DNA of 9,908 nucleotides from PWPS01 sp964507105 (GCA_964507105.1 CAZDOR010000018.1:1-9908); one strand, 5' to 3'. Counted from the stretch's first letter, positions 1 through 6,178 are shown. The notes: a model not told the origin generated them from the letters alone. Numbers and translations: made by a program.

Positions 1-52
1 TTGCTTGCAAAGAACCGTTAAAATATCCGAATTAAAATAATAATATTTCACT

Positions 53-83
53 AAAAAAATAGACCCCGAGTTTAACGAGGCCC
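53..83 (-). terminator. Rho-independent terminator after the 91-582 gene
   Basis: Read on the minus strand, CCTCG (76-80) pairs with CGGGG (64-68) around a 7-nt loop, with one U-G wobble. Flanking pairs extend the stem to about 7 bp. A T-rich tail with seven consecutive Ts (53-59) follows. It begins about 8 nt past the stop codon of the upstream gene. The stem is modest, so efficiency is uncertain. Confidence 0.6.
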
Positions 84-90
84 AATAGAT

Positions 91-582
91 TTAAAATGGA
101 GATTCTAAAATCTCTCCCGCATCATCAACAAAACTTCCGCCTTCGACTTCGAACTTTTCCAAGCTGTCCCCCATAAACTCCAAAAGGTCATCCAACTTGA
201 TCGTTCTTTCAACCAGTGTATCCACATCCGCCGGTTCATTTAAGTTGTAAACATTGTCTTCTTCCATAATTGCTTCTATATTTCCCGTTGCTACATTTTT
301 CTGGAATTCAATTTTATCATCCGAAGCTCCTTCAGCTATAATTATTTTTTCTTCCGAGTTTTTCTTTTTATTGGGAAGTGTTTGCGAGGTTTCGGCAATC
401 CATGTTTTCCCCTCTTCAGTTGTTAAAACCGCTTCAACTAAATATTCTCCCCCCTCCTGTCCGGAACGAGCAACAACCATCGCCTTCCATTCTATAGCGT
501 CTTCAGCAGCAATAATCCAAAAAATTAGAAAAGTTGTTATTATAAGTAGTAAAAGAAAGAAAATAGCTTCCAATTTATTCAT
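91..582 (-). CDS. Hypothetical membrane-anchored acidic protein
   Basis: I do not recognise this 163-residue protein. Its N-terminus (MNKLEAIFFLLLLIITTFL) is one hydrophobic helix of about 22 residues, followed by a hydrophilic, Glu/Asp-rich domain of about 135 residues, so it is probably anchored in the cytoplasmic membrane with the domain outside. No cysteines or catalytic motifs are visible. The start at 582 is chosen over an ATG 30 nt upstream because AAGGGGGG (591-598) lies 8 nt before it; the longer start would place that site inside the coding region. The gene has its own consensus promoter (627-655) and a terminator, so it is probably monocistronic and well expressed. The existence of the gene is well supported; its function is unknown. 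Confidence 0.75.
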   Translation of the reverse strand: MNKLEAIFFLLLLIITTFLIFWIIAAEDAIEWKAMVVARSGQEGGEYLVEAVLTTEEGKTWIAETSQTLPNKKKNSEEKIIIAEGASDDKIEFQKNVATGNIEAIMEEDNVYNLNEPADVDTLVERTIKLDDLLEFMGDSLEKFEVEGGSFVDDAGEILESPF

Positions 583-590
583 TAAAGTTA

Positions 591-598
591 CCCCCCTT
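591..598 (-). promoter_or_regulatory. Strong poly-G ribosome-binding site
   Basis: AAGGGGGG lies 8 nt upstream of the ATG at 582. It decides the start of this gene and stands out because most genes in the window have no Shine-Dalgarno-like sequence. Confidence 0.7.
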
Positions 599-626
599 GA
601 TTTAGTTTTCAATGAACATCTTTTTT

Positions 627-655
627 ATTATATAATGAAAAACATTTTATGTCAA
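627..655 (-). promoter_or_regulatory. Consensus sigma70-type promoter
   Basis: On the minus strand TTGACA (650-655) is followed by a 17-nt spacer and TATAAT (627-632), an exact match to the housekeeping consensus in both boxes and in spacing. Predicted transcription starts near 620, giving a leader of about 38 nt. It lies just downstream of the TraX-like stop codon, separating that gene from the 91-582 gene. Confidence 0.8.
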
Positions 656-666
656 TTTACACTCTT

Positions 667-1335
667 TCACCCTGAAAAGAAAAAGGTTCTTATTAATAAA
701 ATAGCAACCAGATGAGTTGGGTAGAATAAATAAAAAAACCACTTCGGAATATTCTTTATGCGGTAAATCGGTTTTTTAATTATTAAACAAGAAGATATAG
801 TAGCAAAAAGTAATACCAGGACATCCCGGTCCAAATAAAGTCTTCTTCTGAAGATATAATAATAAAAAGTTACAGTGGCTAAAATAAAAAACAAGATTTG
901 CTTTTTTTCCCTTAAAAAGTAAAAAATAAAAATAATTCCGATTCCATAGATTCCTGATTCCGTAAAATAAGCAAGTGGAAGAGCTATTAAAAAAAGATAA
1001 TACTTTTTATTTTCCCAGCTCCACAAAAGCGCAATCGCGAGAGCAAATGTGAAAAGTATGTTTACATAATCCCTTCCGGGTTGCAAAAAATGATAAGGAA
1101 CCTGAGAGATAATGCCAAAAGTAACAAGATTTCGAAAATAATTTATCTTACTTGAGGTCGCCCTATATCCGATTGTAATCTGATAAGCAAAAATAGGAAA
1201 AGCTACTCTTCCAATAATTCTGAGAATTAAAACTTGCGGAAATAAATAAGCTCCAACATGATCCAAAAGCATAGAAATTCCCGCAACAATCTTTAAGAAA
1301 TTACTTTCCTCTTTTTTTAATTCCAAAGATGCCAT
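667..1335 (-). CDS. TraX-like integral membrane protein
   Basis: This 222-residue, multi-pass membrane protein matches the TraX family, named for F-plasmid TraX, which N-acetylates pilin; many chromosomal members have no known substrate. Family landmarks are visible: an N-terminal SMLLDHVG stretch (D25, H26), then LRIIGRVAFPIFAY (about 38-51) and a following GY (56-57). Hydrophobic helices continue to the C-terminus, about seven or eight in all. The stop is TGA. A GAGAG (1343-1347) 7 nt before the ATG is a weak ribosome-binding site. No pilus or conjugation gene is nearby, so an acyltransferase role on a surface molecule is inference only. It lies 55 bp downstream of the 1391-1897 gene with no terminator visible between them, so co-transcription is possible. 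Confidence 0.82.
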   Translation of the reverse strand: MASLELKKEESNFLKIVAGISMLLDHVGAYLFPQVLILRIIGRVAFPIFAYQITIGYRATSSKINYFRNLVTFGIISQVPYHFLQPGRDYVNILFTFALAIALLWSWENKKYYLFLIALPLAYFTESGIYGIGIIFIFYFLREKKQILFFILATVTFYYYIFRRRLYLDRDVLVLLFATISSCLIIKKPIYRIKNIPKWFFYLFYPTHLVAILLIRTFFFSG

Positions 1336-1390
1336 TTTTTATCTCTCAAAATTTTAATTTTTAACGACTTAAAACTAATAACTTGTTGAA

Positions 1391-1897
1391 CTAATATTTT
1401 CTACCGTCGTAAGCCCAATGAAGAAGAACTTGTCTTTGTTTGGGTCTACATTCCCAATCCCCTTTTTTACAGTTTTTTTTAATTGCTCCCACATGTCGCT
1501 TTATTCCCTTCCATCTTTTAATTTGCCACCTATCTTTTCTCATTCTTCTTCCCATATAATATCTACAGTACCATTGAAACCAGCCACGGGGATCTTCTTC
1601 GTATATCCAACCCTTCCTCTGCCAATGAGAAAGCGGCATACTGGCCTCTACTTCAAAAAAATTTAAAGAAGGATTTTTATCCTTCGGTGCTAATTTCGCA
1701 TTTTCAAACCAAGAACAAGGAAACTCTGCTCTACAATCGGTCATATATTTTCCACAAAAAACACCGAGCTCTAACATTTTTCGAGGAGTTAAGTCGGGAT
1801 TAAAATCACGATGAAAATTATTTCCCGCCTTTTCTGTAAGCTTATATTCATAACCCGATTGCATTTTATCATTAACCTTTATTCTTCTTTTTTTCAT
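1391..1897 (-). CDS. Conserved uncharacterised Trp/Tyr/Arg-rich protein
   Basis: This soluble protein of 168 residues has no signal peptide. From memory it resembles an uncharacterised family found in diverse bacteria and also in plants and algae. The recognisable core includes TPRKMLELGVF, GKYMTDCRAEFP, DPRGWFQWYCRYYMGRR and a C-terminal RQRQVLLHWAYDGRKY. It is basic and unusually rich in Trp, Tyr and Arg, with scattered cysteines. This could suit nucleic-acid binding, but no function is established to my knowledge. The start is uncertain. The ATG at 1897 has no clear Shine-Dalgarno site; a second in-frame ATG at 1864 (MQSGYEY) has AAAGG about 11 nt upstream and sits where the conserved part seems to begin. 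A TATAAT box at 1944-1949 could drive it. Confidence 0.8.
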   Translation of the reverse strand: MKKRRIKVNDKMQSGYEYKLTEKAGNNFHRDFNPDLTPRKMLELGVFCGKYMTDCRAEFPCSWFENAKLAPKDKNPSLNFFEVEASMPLSHWQRKGWIYEEDPRGWFQWYCRYYMGRRMRKDRWQIKRWKGIKRHVGAIKKNCKKGDWECRPKQRQVLLHWAYDGRKY

Positions 1898-1943
1898 AAT
1901 TTGCTGATGAATTCTTTCTAATTTGTTTAGTTTATCTTTTAGG

Positions 1944-1949
1944 ATTATA
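1944..1949 (-). promoter_or_regulatory. Possible -10 box for the 1391-1897 gene
   Basis: TATAAT on the minus strand, about 47 nt before the start at 1897, in a very AT-rich stretch. No good -35 box is visible 16-18 nt upstream, so this is a weak call. It is divergent from the plus-strand promoter at 2001-2029. Confidence 0.4.
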
Positions 1950-2000
1950 CAAAAAATAAAATATAATTAATTAAATCTTTGCCTCATCGAATAAAATTAA

Positions 2001-2029
2001 TTGATTAAAAATATTATTTAGTATATCAT
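2001..2029 (+). promoter_or_regulatory. Probable promoter of the four-cysteine protein gene
   Basis: TTGATT (2001-2006), a 17-nt spacer, then TATCAT (2024-2029): four of six and five of six matches to the consensus. Transcription would begin near 2036, only about 18 nt before the GTG start, just in front of the G8 ribosome-binding site. Confidence 0.5.
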
Positions 2030-2036
2030 AAAAAAT

Positions 2037-2047
2037 AAAGGGGGGGG
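2037..2047 (+). promoter_or_regulatory. Ribosome-binding site with a G8 tract
   Basis: AAA followed by eight consecutive G (2040-2047) lies 6 nt upstream of the GTG at 2054 and fixes that start. A homopolymer this long inside a ribosome-binding site is unusual and could slip during replication. Confidence 0.65.
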
Positions 2048-2053
2048 TAAAAA

Positions 2054-2284
2054 GTGAAAACGGATTGTTTTTTTGCTACTAAAAACAAGCACTACCCATG
2101 GGAGGGAAATGTAACTAAAAGTAAATGTTTGCTTACTGGATTTTTAACCTGCGAAGAAGAAACAAAGAAGGGCTGCTCACTTCTTGATAGGATAAAAAGT
2201 GATGACGATCTCAGGGATCAAATGAAAAAGTGGGGTCGCAAAATTAAAAGAAAAAAAGAAAAAGTACAGATTAAAACCAAATAA
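2054..2284 (+). CDS. Small hypothetical four-cysteine protein
   Basis: This 76-residue protein, starting at GTG, is the only convincing plus-strand gene in the window. I do not recognise it. The N-terminal half carries four cysteines (C5, C25, C33, C41), the last three spaced eight residues apart, which could bind a metal such as zinc or an Fe-S centre; this is inference. The last third is highly basic (KKWGRKIKRKKEK), suggesting contact with nucleic acid or a ribosome. There is no membrane segment or signal peptide. Support for a real gene is good despite its size: it has a promoter-like pair of boxes, a strong ribosome-binding site 6 nt before the start, and a hairpin terminator starting at the stop codon. 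It is divergent from the 1391-1897 gene and convergent with the tRNA gene. Confidence 0.75.
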   Translation: MKTDCFFATKNKHYPWEGNVTKSKCLLTGFLTCEEETKKGCSLLDRIKSDDDLRDQMKKWGRKIKRKKEKVQIKTK

Positions 2285-2310
2285 AGCCCCCGAAGGGGGC
2301 TTCTTTTTTT
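2284..2310 (+). terminator. Strong, apparently bidirectional terminator
   Basis: AAGCCCCC (2284-2291) and GGGGGCTT (2295-2302) form a perfect 8-bp stem with a GAA loop, followed by a T-rich tail to 2310. It overlaps the stop codon of the small four-cysteine gene. Read on the minus strand, the same stem is followed by TATTTGGTTTT, so it can also end the convergent tRNA transcript. Confidence 0.88.
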
Positions 2311-2346
2311 ACAATTTATTTTACATTTCGGATTAAACTTTGACTG

Positions 2347-2419
2347 TCGGGCCGCCGGGATTCGAACCCGGAATCACACGAACCCGAATCGTGCATGTTA
2401 ACCGTTACACCACAGCCCG
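2347..2419 (-). tRNA. tRNA-Pro (anticodon CGG)
   Basis: A full cloverleaf of 73 nt can be drawn. The acceptor stem is CGGGCTG/CGGCCCG, including the C1-G72 pair typical of bacterial tRNA-Pro. The D-arm is GTGT/ACAT. The anticodon stem CACGA/TCGTG holds the loop TTCGGGT, giving anticodon CGG with G37, which reads the proline codon CCG. The T-arm is CCGGG-TTCGAAT-CCCGG and the discriminator base is A. The 3' CCA is not encoded (the next bases are CAG), so it must be added by a nucleotidyltransferase. A promoter lies just upstream at 2432-2460, and the hairpin at 2284-2310 can terminate it. Confidence 0.96.
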
Positions 2420-2431
2420 TTTTGGAAATTT

Positions 2432-2460
2432 ATTATAATTGACATTAATTAAATATTCAA
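2432..2460 (-). promoter_or_regulatory. Promoter of the tRNA-Pro gene
   Basis: TTGAAT (2455-2460), a 17-nt spacer and TATAAT (2432-2437) on the minus strand. The -10 box lies 12 nt from the mature tRNA 5' end, leaving only a few leader bases for RNase P to remove. The promoter occupies the short gap after the HAD stop codon at 2473. Confidence 0.72.
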
Positions 2461-2472
2461 CCTAAATAAGCC

Positions 2473-3111
2473 TCATTCGAATCTACGAAAAAAAGAAATT
2501 AACTCTTCCGGTTTTTCAGCAACGAAATCGGCTCCGCCTTCTTTCAGTTCAGAAGATTCATCAAACCCCCAGCTCACTCCAACAGCCTGAATGCCGACCT
2601 CTTTCGCAGCTATCATGTCCGTTTTTTGATCACCAACGTAAGCGATGACATCACCGGAATTTATTTTTTTCAACTTCTTGCTTTTTTTTCTTAATAAAAA
2701 ATTACTTTTTACAAAATTAAAATCGTTAAAATCATTCTGAAGCAAGAACTTGTTGACAATTTTTTTTCTATTATTAGTAAGAATACCAAGTTGAAAATTT
2801 TTCGATAATTTTTCAACTGAATCCCTCATTTTCGTAAATAATTCAATCTCATCAACCCGATTGTAGAGTCTAAACTGAATTTTTAATATTAAAAAAGAAA
2901 AAGAAAATATCGAAAGATTCAATTCACTCAAGGCGTTTTTTACCCCTTCTCTTTTTAGTTTTTCTATTTTTGAGGGAGGTAATTCTTCATCTCCGTAAGA
3001 CTTCAAAACTTCGTTAGTTATTTTAAAAATAAGAGGCAAGCTATCAACTATCGTTCCGTCGAAATCTAAAATAATAGTTTTTCTTTTTTTCTTTTTTTTA
3101 AACATAAGCAT
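2473..3111 (-). CDS. HAD-superfamily hydrolase (phosphatase)
   Basis: This 212-residue protein resembles the phosphoglycolate phosphatase-like branch of the haloacid dehalogenase superfamily. Motif I is ILDFDGTIVDS, with nucleophile D16 and acid/base D18. Motif II is LGILTNN (T112). Motif IV is YVGDQKTDMIAA (D161, D165). The motif III lysine lies in a Lys-rich stretch (about 142-149) in place of the usual GKP-type motif. A helical cap of about 70 residues follows motif I, as in subclass I. The substrate cannot be read from sequence; a small phosphomonoester is likely. The N-terminus is poly-lysine (KKKKKRK). The start is uncertain: the second ATG, at 3105, has a weak GGA 6 nt upstream and is as plausible as 3111. 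The stop is TGA. Confidence 0.9.
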   Translation of the reverse strand: MLMFKKKKKRKTIILDFDGTIVDSLPLIFKITNEVLKSYGDEELPPSKIEKLKREGVKNALSELNLSIFSFSFLILKIQFRLYNRVDEIELFTKMRDSVEKLSKNFQLGILTNNRKKIVNKFLLQNDFNDFNFVKSNFLLRKKSKKLKKINSGDVIAYVGDQKTDMIAAKEVGIQAVGVSWGFDESSELKEGGADFVAEKPEELISFFRRFE

Positions 3112-3136
3112 CCAAAGACGGAATAAATTTAAAATG

Positions 3137-3166
3137 AATTAAAACCGCCCGAAAAAATCAGGCGGT
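3137..3166 (-). terminator. Rho-independent terminator after the SDR gene
   Basis: On the minus strand ACCGCCTGA pairs with TCGGGCGGT (a 9-bp stem with one U-G pair, 3144-3166) around a TTTTT loop, and is followed directly by TTTAATT. It lies about 65 nt past the stop of the dehydrogenase gene and separates it from the HAD gene. Confidence 0.82.
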
Positions 3167-3230
3167 AAATTCTTTTAATTATATTAATCCTTCTGATGAA
3201 TATATCTCAATTTACCAGCAAATCTGTTAA

Positions 3231-3968
3231 TTATTTGGCAGTCCACCCTCCATCCACATATAAAACTTCACCGGTAACATACTTTGATTCGTCGGATGCA
3301 AGATAGACAGCCGCATTGGCAATGTCTTCAACTTCTCCTACATGACCGAGTGGTGTAGACCCTTCGACAAAATTTCTAAATTCATCATTTTCAAGCATGG
3401 ACGCGGTCATTTTGGTCTTTATGAACCCGGGAGCAATAGCGTTTACCCTTATACCCTCATCAGCCGTATCAATTGCTCCTGCTCTGGTAAGCTGAACCAC
3501 TCCTCCTTTGGAAGCACAATATGAAATAGCTCCGTTAAATCCGACTTTACCCAAAATTGAACTTATATTTATTATTGAACCCTTTACGTCATTTTCTTTC
3601 ATTACATTGGCCGCTTCTCTCATTCCGTACAGTGTGCCGCTCAAATTTACACTTATCACTCTTTCCCAGTCTTCATCCGAAACCTCGAATATGGTTTTAT
3701 CATCCCCAATACCGGCATTATTAACCATCACATCCAACCCCCCGAATCTATCCAACGCATGGGAAATTAGATATTCAATTTCTTCCGAATTGGATACGTT
3801 ACATTTCACATATACAGCCCTATCATCCAATTCATCAACAAAATCAGACTCTTTTTCTAAGTCTGAAAAAATTACGTTGGCACCCTCTTTTATAAATTTT
3901 TCCCCTATTTTTTTACCGATTCCAGAAGTAGCCCCGGTCACAATGGCAGTTTTTCCTTTTAAGCGCAT
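3231..3968 (-). CDS. Short-chain dehydrogenase/reductase (SDR), classical type
   Basis: This 245-residue, full-length classical SDR is an NAD(P)-dependent oxidoreductase of a carbonyl/alcohol pair. The cofactor motif TGATSGIG is at 11-18. D36 at the end of the second strand (FSDLE) favours NAD(H) over NADP(H). NNAG is at 83-86. The catalytic tetrad N108, S137, Y150, K154 is complete, followed by PG (180-181) and a C-terminal VTGEVLYVDGGW. It most resembles the FabG/glucose-1-dehydrogenase group, but the substrate cannot be read from sequence. The gene lies 64 bp downstream of htpX with no terminator between, so partial read-through is possible; a strong terminator follows it. No Shine-Dalgarno site precedes the ATG. 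Confidence 0.93.
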   Translation of the reverse strand: MRLKGKTAIVTGATSGIGKKIGEKFIKEGANVIFSDLEKESDFVDELDDRAVYVKCNVSNSEEIEYLISHALDRFGGLDVMVNNAGIGDDKTIFEVSDEDWERVISVNLSGTLYGMREAANVMKENDVKGSIINISSILGKVGFNGAISYCASKGGVVQLTRAGAIDTADEGIRVNAIAPGFIKTKMTASMLENDEFRNFVEGSTPLGHVGEVEDIANAAVYLASDESKYVTGEVLYVDGGWTAK

Positions 3969-4032
3969 AGTATTGTTTTGTTTAATTTGTAACCTTTAAT
4001 ATTTTATCATTTTTCTCAATTTAATAAAACTT

Positions 4033-4929
4033 TCAAATATCAATCTCCTTCAGTTTTCCAATTCTTTCTTCCAATGGAGGATGGGTACTAAAAAGTTTAT
4101 GGATCCACTTTTGTTTTTTGTCGGTATCATTTCTGAACGGATTCATAATATAAAGATGCGCGGTAGCATCATTGGCCGTTTTCATGCTTTTAGGGTAGTT
4201 CTTAATTTTCTCCAGGGCATCAGCTAATGCTTGAGGATGTCTGGTCATCAAAGCCGCTGATGAATCGGCTAGATGTTCTCGCTTTCTGGATACGGCGAGT
4301 TTCAGAATTGTAGCAACCAGTGGGGCTAAAATAGCCACTAAAAGAGCAAATACAAGAGTAATTATGCCTCCTTTATTCCTGCTTCTTCTTCCGAACATCG
4401 CTGAACGTAAAAATATTCGAGAAGTAAAAGCAACGGTTGCCGCTAAAACAACTACGACCGTCTGAAGTAATATATCCCTGTTTTTAATATGAGAAAGTTC
4501 ATGAGCTAACACCGCCTCCAACTCCAACCTGTCCATAATATCTAAAAGACCTTGGGTTGCGGCAATAACACTATTATCCGGGTTTCTACCCGTGGCGAAC
4601 GCATTGGGTTGATCTTCTTTTAGAATATAGAGCTCGGGCATTGGCATTCCTTCCGACATCGCCAAATTTTCAACCAATCTGTAATACTCGGGGTACTCTG
4701 ATTTTTTCGCGACTTCTGCATTGGACATCCTTAAAACCAATTTATCAGAGTAAAAATAAGAATAAAAACTACCAAAAATACTAATCACCAAACCGATCCA
4801 TAAGAACATATAACTTCCCGTATACTGAGAAATAGCCCAACCGACAGCCACAATAAAAAGCGACATCAAGGTTAAGTAGATCCAAGTTTTTAGTATGTTG
4901 GATTCTTTTTCTCCGTAAAAAGTTGCCAT
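4033..4929 (-). CDS. htpX: HtpX-type membrane zinc metalloprotease
   Basis: This 298-residue M48-family protease cleaves misfolded or damaged membrane proteins at the cytoplasmic membrane. Two N-terminal helices (about 13-33 and 41-60) come first. The zinc site HELSH (H143, E144, H147) follows, inside AVLAHELSHIKNRDI. Two more hydrophobic segments (about 154-173 and 189-212) come before the third zinc ligand E218 in KREHLADS. The conserved NAFATGRNP is at 109-117. The length is normal for HtpX. The gene starts 10 nt after the lemA stop, so the two are probably co-transcribed, a pairing seen in many bacteria. No Shine-Dalgarno site is seen before the ATG; translational coupling to lemA is likely. 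All catalytic residues are present, so activity is expected. Confidence 0.96.
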   Translation of the reverse strand: MATFYGEKESNILKTWIYLTLMSLFIVAVGWAISQYTGSYMFLWIGLVISIFGSFYSYFYSDKLVLRMSNAEVAKKSEYPEYYRLVENLAMSEGMPMPELYILKEDQPNAFATGRNPDNSVIAATQGLLDIMDRLELEAVLAHELSHIKNRDILLQTVVVVLAATVAFTSRIFLRSAMFGRRSRNKGGIITLVFALLVAILAPLVATILKLAVSRKREHLADSSAALMTRHPQALADALEKIKNYPKSMKTANDATAHLYIMNPFRNDTDKKQKWIHKLFSTHPPLEERIGKLKEIDI

Positions 4930-4939
4930 CTTTTTTCAG

Positions 4940-5500
4940 TTAAAAATCCACTTTTGGATTTTCTTTTTCTTCTTCTTCGGTTTCAAAATAATCTTCCTTC
5001 TGATATCCAAGCATAGAAGCAATCAGATTATAAGGAATCGATTGAATCTTAATATTGAATTCCTTTACGTTTCTGTTATAAAATCTTCTGGCCGACTGAA
5101 TTTTATCTTCGGTATCTCTGATTTCTTTTTGAAGTTCAAGAAAATTATCCGATGCCTTTAAGTCCGGGTAATCTTCCGATACTGCAAACAGTGATTTGAG
5201 TGCCCCTTTTAGTTGATTTTCAGCTTTTTCAATTTCTTTCGGATCCCCTTCTTGTGTAGCTGACAAAGCTCTCTCTCTGGCTTCGGCAACATTTTCAAAA
5301 ATCTGTTTTTCATGAGAAGCATAGCCTTTTACGGTCTCCACCAAATTGGGAATTAGGTCATGTCTTCTTTTTAATTGCACATCTATATCCGCCCAAGCCT
5401 CTTTAACTCTGTTTTTTAGAACTATCAGCCTATTATAAGTAAATATGAAGAAGAGAATTAGAAAAACGATGATTGCGATTAATATTGTAGTAAGTTCCAT
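4940..5500 (-). CDS. lemA: LemA family membrane protein
   Basis: This 186-residue protein is the usual length for LemA. One N-terminal transmembrane helix (about 4-21) is followed by the family signature YNRLIVLKNRV and EAWADIDVQLKRRHDLIPNL (about 22-53). The rest is a long helical bundle with YNRNVKEFN and YQKEDYFE near the end. The family's biochemical role is unclear; it is often encoded beside HtpX-type proteases and may present substrates or regulate them, which is inference here. It is the first gene of the lemA-htpX unit, preceded by two TATAAT boxes (5529-5542) and no Shine-Dalgarno site. The last codons form part of an 8-bp hairpin (4943-4962). Confidence 0.96.
   Translation of the reverse strand: MELTTILIAIIVFLILFFIFTYNRLIVLKNRVKEAWADIDVQLKRRHDLIPNLVETVKGYASHEKQIFENVAEARERALSATQEGDPKEIEKAENQLKGALKSLFAVSEDYPDLKASDNFLELQKEIRDTEDKIQSARRFYNRNVKEFNIKIQSIPYNLIASMLGYQKEDYFETEEEEKENPKVDF
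4943..4962 (-). other. Inverted repeat at the lemA-htpX junction
   Basis: AAAATCCA (4943-4950) and TGGATTTT (4955-4962) are perfect 8-bp inverted repeats with a 4-nt loop. The hairpin spans the last lemA codons and ends at the stop codon, 13 nt before the htpX ATG. On the transcribed strand it is followed by TTAAC, a poor terminator tail. It could be a weak attenuator or could shape ribosome access to htpX, or it may be chance. Confidence 0.4.
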
Positions 5501-5528
5501 ATTTTTTTAATTACTTTACAACTTTTTC

Positions 5529-5542
5529 ATTATACTATTATA
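5529..5542 (-). promoter_or_regulatory. Tandem -10 boxes upstream of lemA
   Basis: Two exact TATAAT hexamers on the minus strand (5537-5542 and 5529-5534) separated by 2 nt, 29 to 42 nt before the lemA ATG. The only -35-like match is TTGTTT, 19 nt upstream of the first box. This is the probable start region of the lemA-htpX transcript, just downstream of the terminator at 5572-5605. Confidence 0.55.
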
Positions 5543-5571
5543 CTTCAAATAAATAAAATTTAAACAATTAT

Positions 5572-5605
5572 GTTGTAAAAATAAAATCGCCCGATACCGG
5601 GCGAT
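5572..5605 (-). terminator. Rho-independent terminator after the 5632-6144 gene
   Basis: ATCGCCCG (5586-5593) and CGGGCGAT (5598-5605) form a perfect 8-bp stem with a 4-nt loop. On the minus strand it is followed by TTTATTTTTA. It lies about 26 nt past the stop codon and insulates lemA from upstream transcription. Confidence 0.9.
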
Positions 5606-5631
5606 CTTATTCTAATAGAGATTTTAGTTTT

Positions 5632-6144
5632 CTATAAAAGTTTTACCTCTATCTTCTGTGCATCCTCGCCCTCTTCGGTAGTCCAAAACACAACATACAT
5701 ATTTCCTCCCAAATCTCCATCATATTTATCTTCGAGAAGCTCTTCGGTTAAAGAAATATCCAGCTCGTATTCATCATCTTCACTGCTGGTTGCTGCCGTT
5801 TCATACCCTTCGACCTCCAATAGCTCTTTTATATCGGTAACATCCTCCGGAGTAATCGGCCTATCAACTATATAAGAAAGCGCTGTGATCTCACCCGACT
5901 TCACCAATTTTGGCTCCTCTTCAAAAATTTCATTCAAAACAAGTCTGAAGTCTTCATCCATTACCTCATTACGAGAGCCGATCGGAGTAATCTCTTCTGC
6001 TTGGTGGTAAGGATTATCTTCGTCGATCTCGACTACTTCGTCACCGTTTTCGGGGTCGGGCTCTTCATACTCATCTTGCACCAAAAACCACCACAATCCG
6101 ACAAGAAGGATTAAAACAAGAACAAAAATTAATATTTTTTTCAT
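5632..6144 (-). CDS. Hypothetical acidic membrane-anchored protein
   Basis: I do not recognise this 170-residue protein. The N-terminus MKKILIFVLVLILLVGLWWF is a hydrophobic anchor or uncleaved signal; no lipobox cysteine is present. A very acidic linker rich in Asp, Glu and Pro (about 24-50) follows. The last 100 residues look like a compact alpha/beta domain, ending in a MYVVFWTTEEG strand. The protein is strongly acidic and should face outside. There is no cysteine and no catalytic motif. It lies 34 bp downstream of the DUF4870-like gene, in the same direction and with a shared terminator, so the two are probably one transcript and may work together at the membrane. No Shine-Dalgarno site precedes the ATG. 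Confidence 0.8.
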   Translation of the reverse strand: MKKILIFVLVLILLVGLWWFLVQDEYEEPDPENGDEVVEIDEDNPYHQAEEITPIGSRNEVMDEDFRLVLNEIFEEEPKLVKSGEITALSYIVDRPITPEDVTDIKELLEVEGYETAATSSEDDEYELDISLTEELLEDKYDGDLGGNMYVVFWTTEEGEDAQKIEVKLL

Positions 6145-6178
6145 GATAAAAGATAAATCTTAATTTAAGAAATATATC

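Noticed and set aside
254..715. Plus-strand open frame opposite the 91-582 gene
   Set aside because: It is antisense to a gene with a consensus promoter and strong ribosome-binding site, has no such signals itself, and its translation is low-complexity Ser/Ile/Phe-rich.
2439..2444. Plus-strand TTGACA hexamer near the tRNA
   Set aside because: No -10 box occurs 16-18 nt downstream, and the opposite strand already holds a well-placed tRNA promoter.
3342..3999. Two plus-strand open frames opposite the SDR gene
   Set aside because: The minus frame has a complete SDR motif set; these are its shadows.
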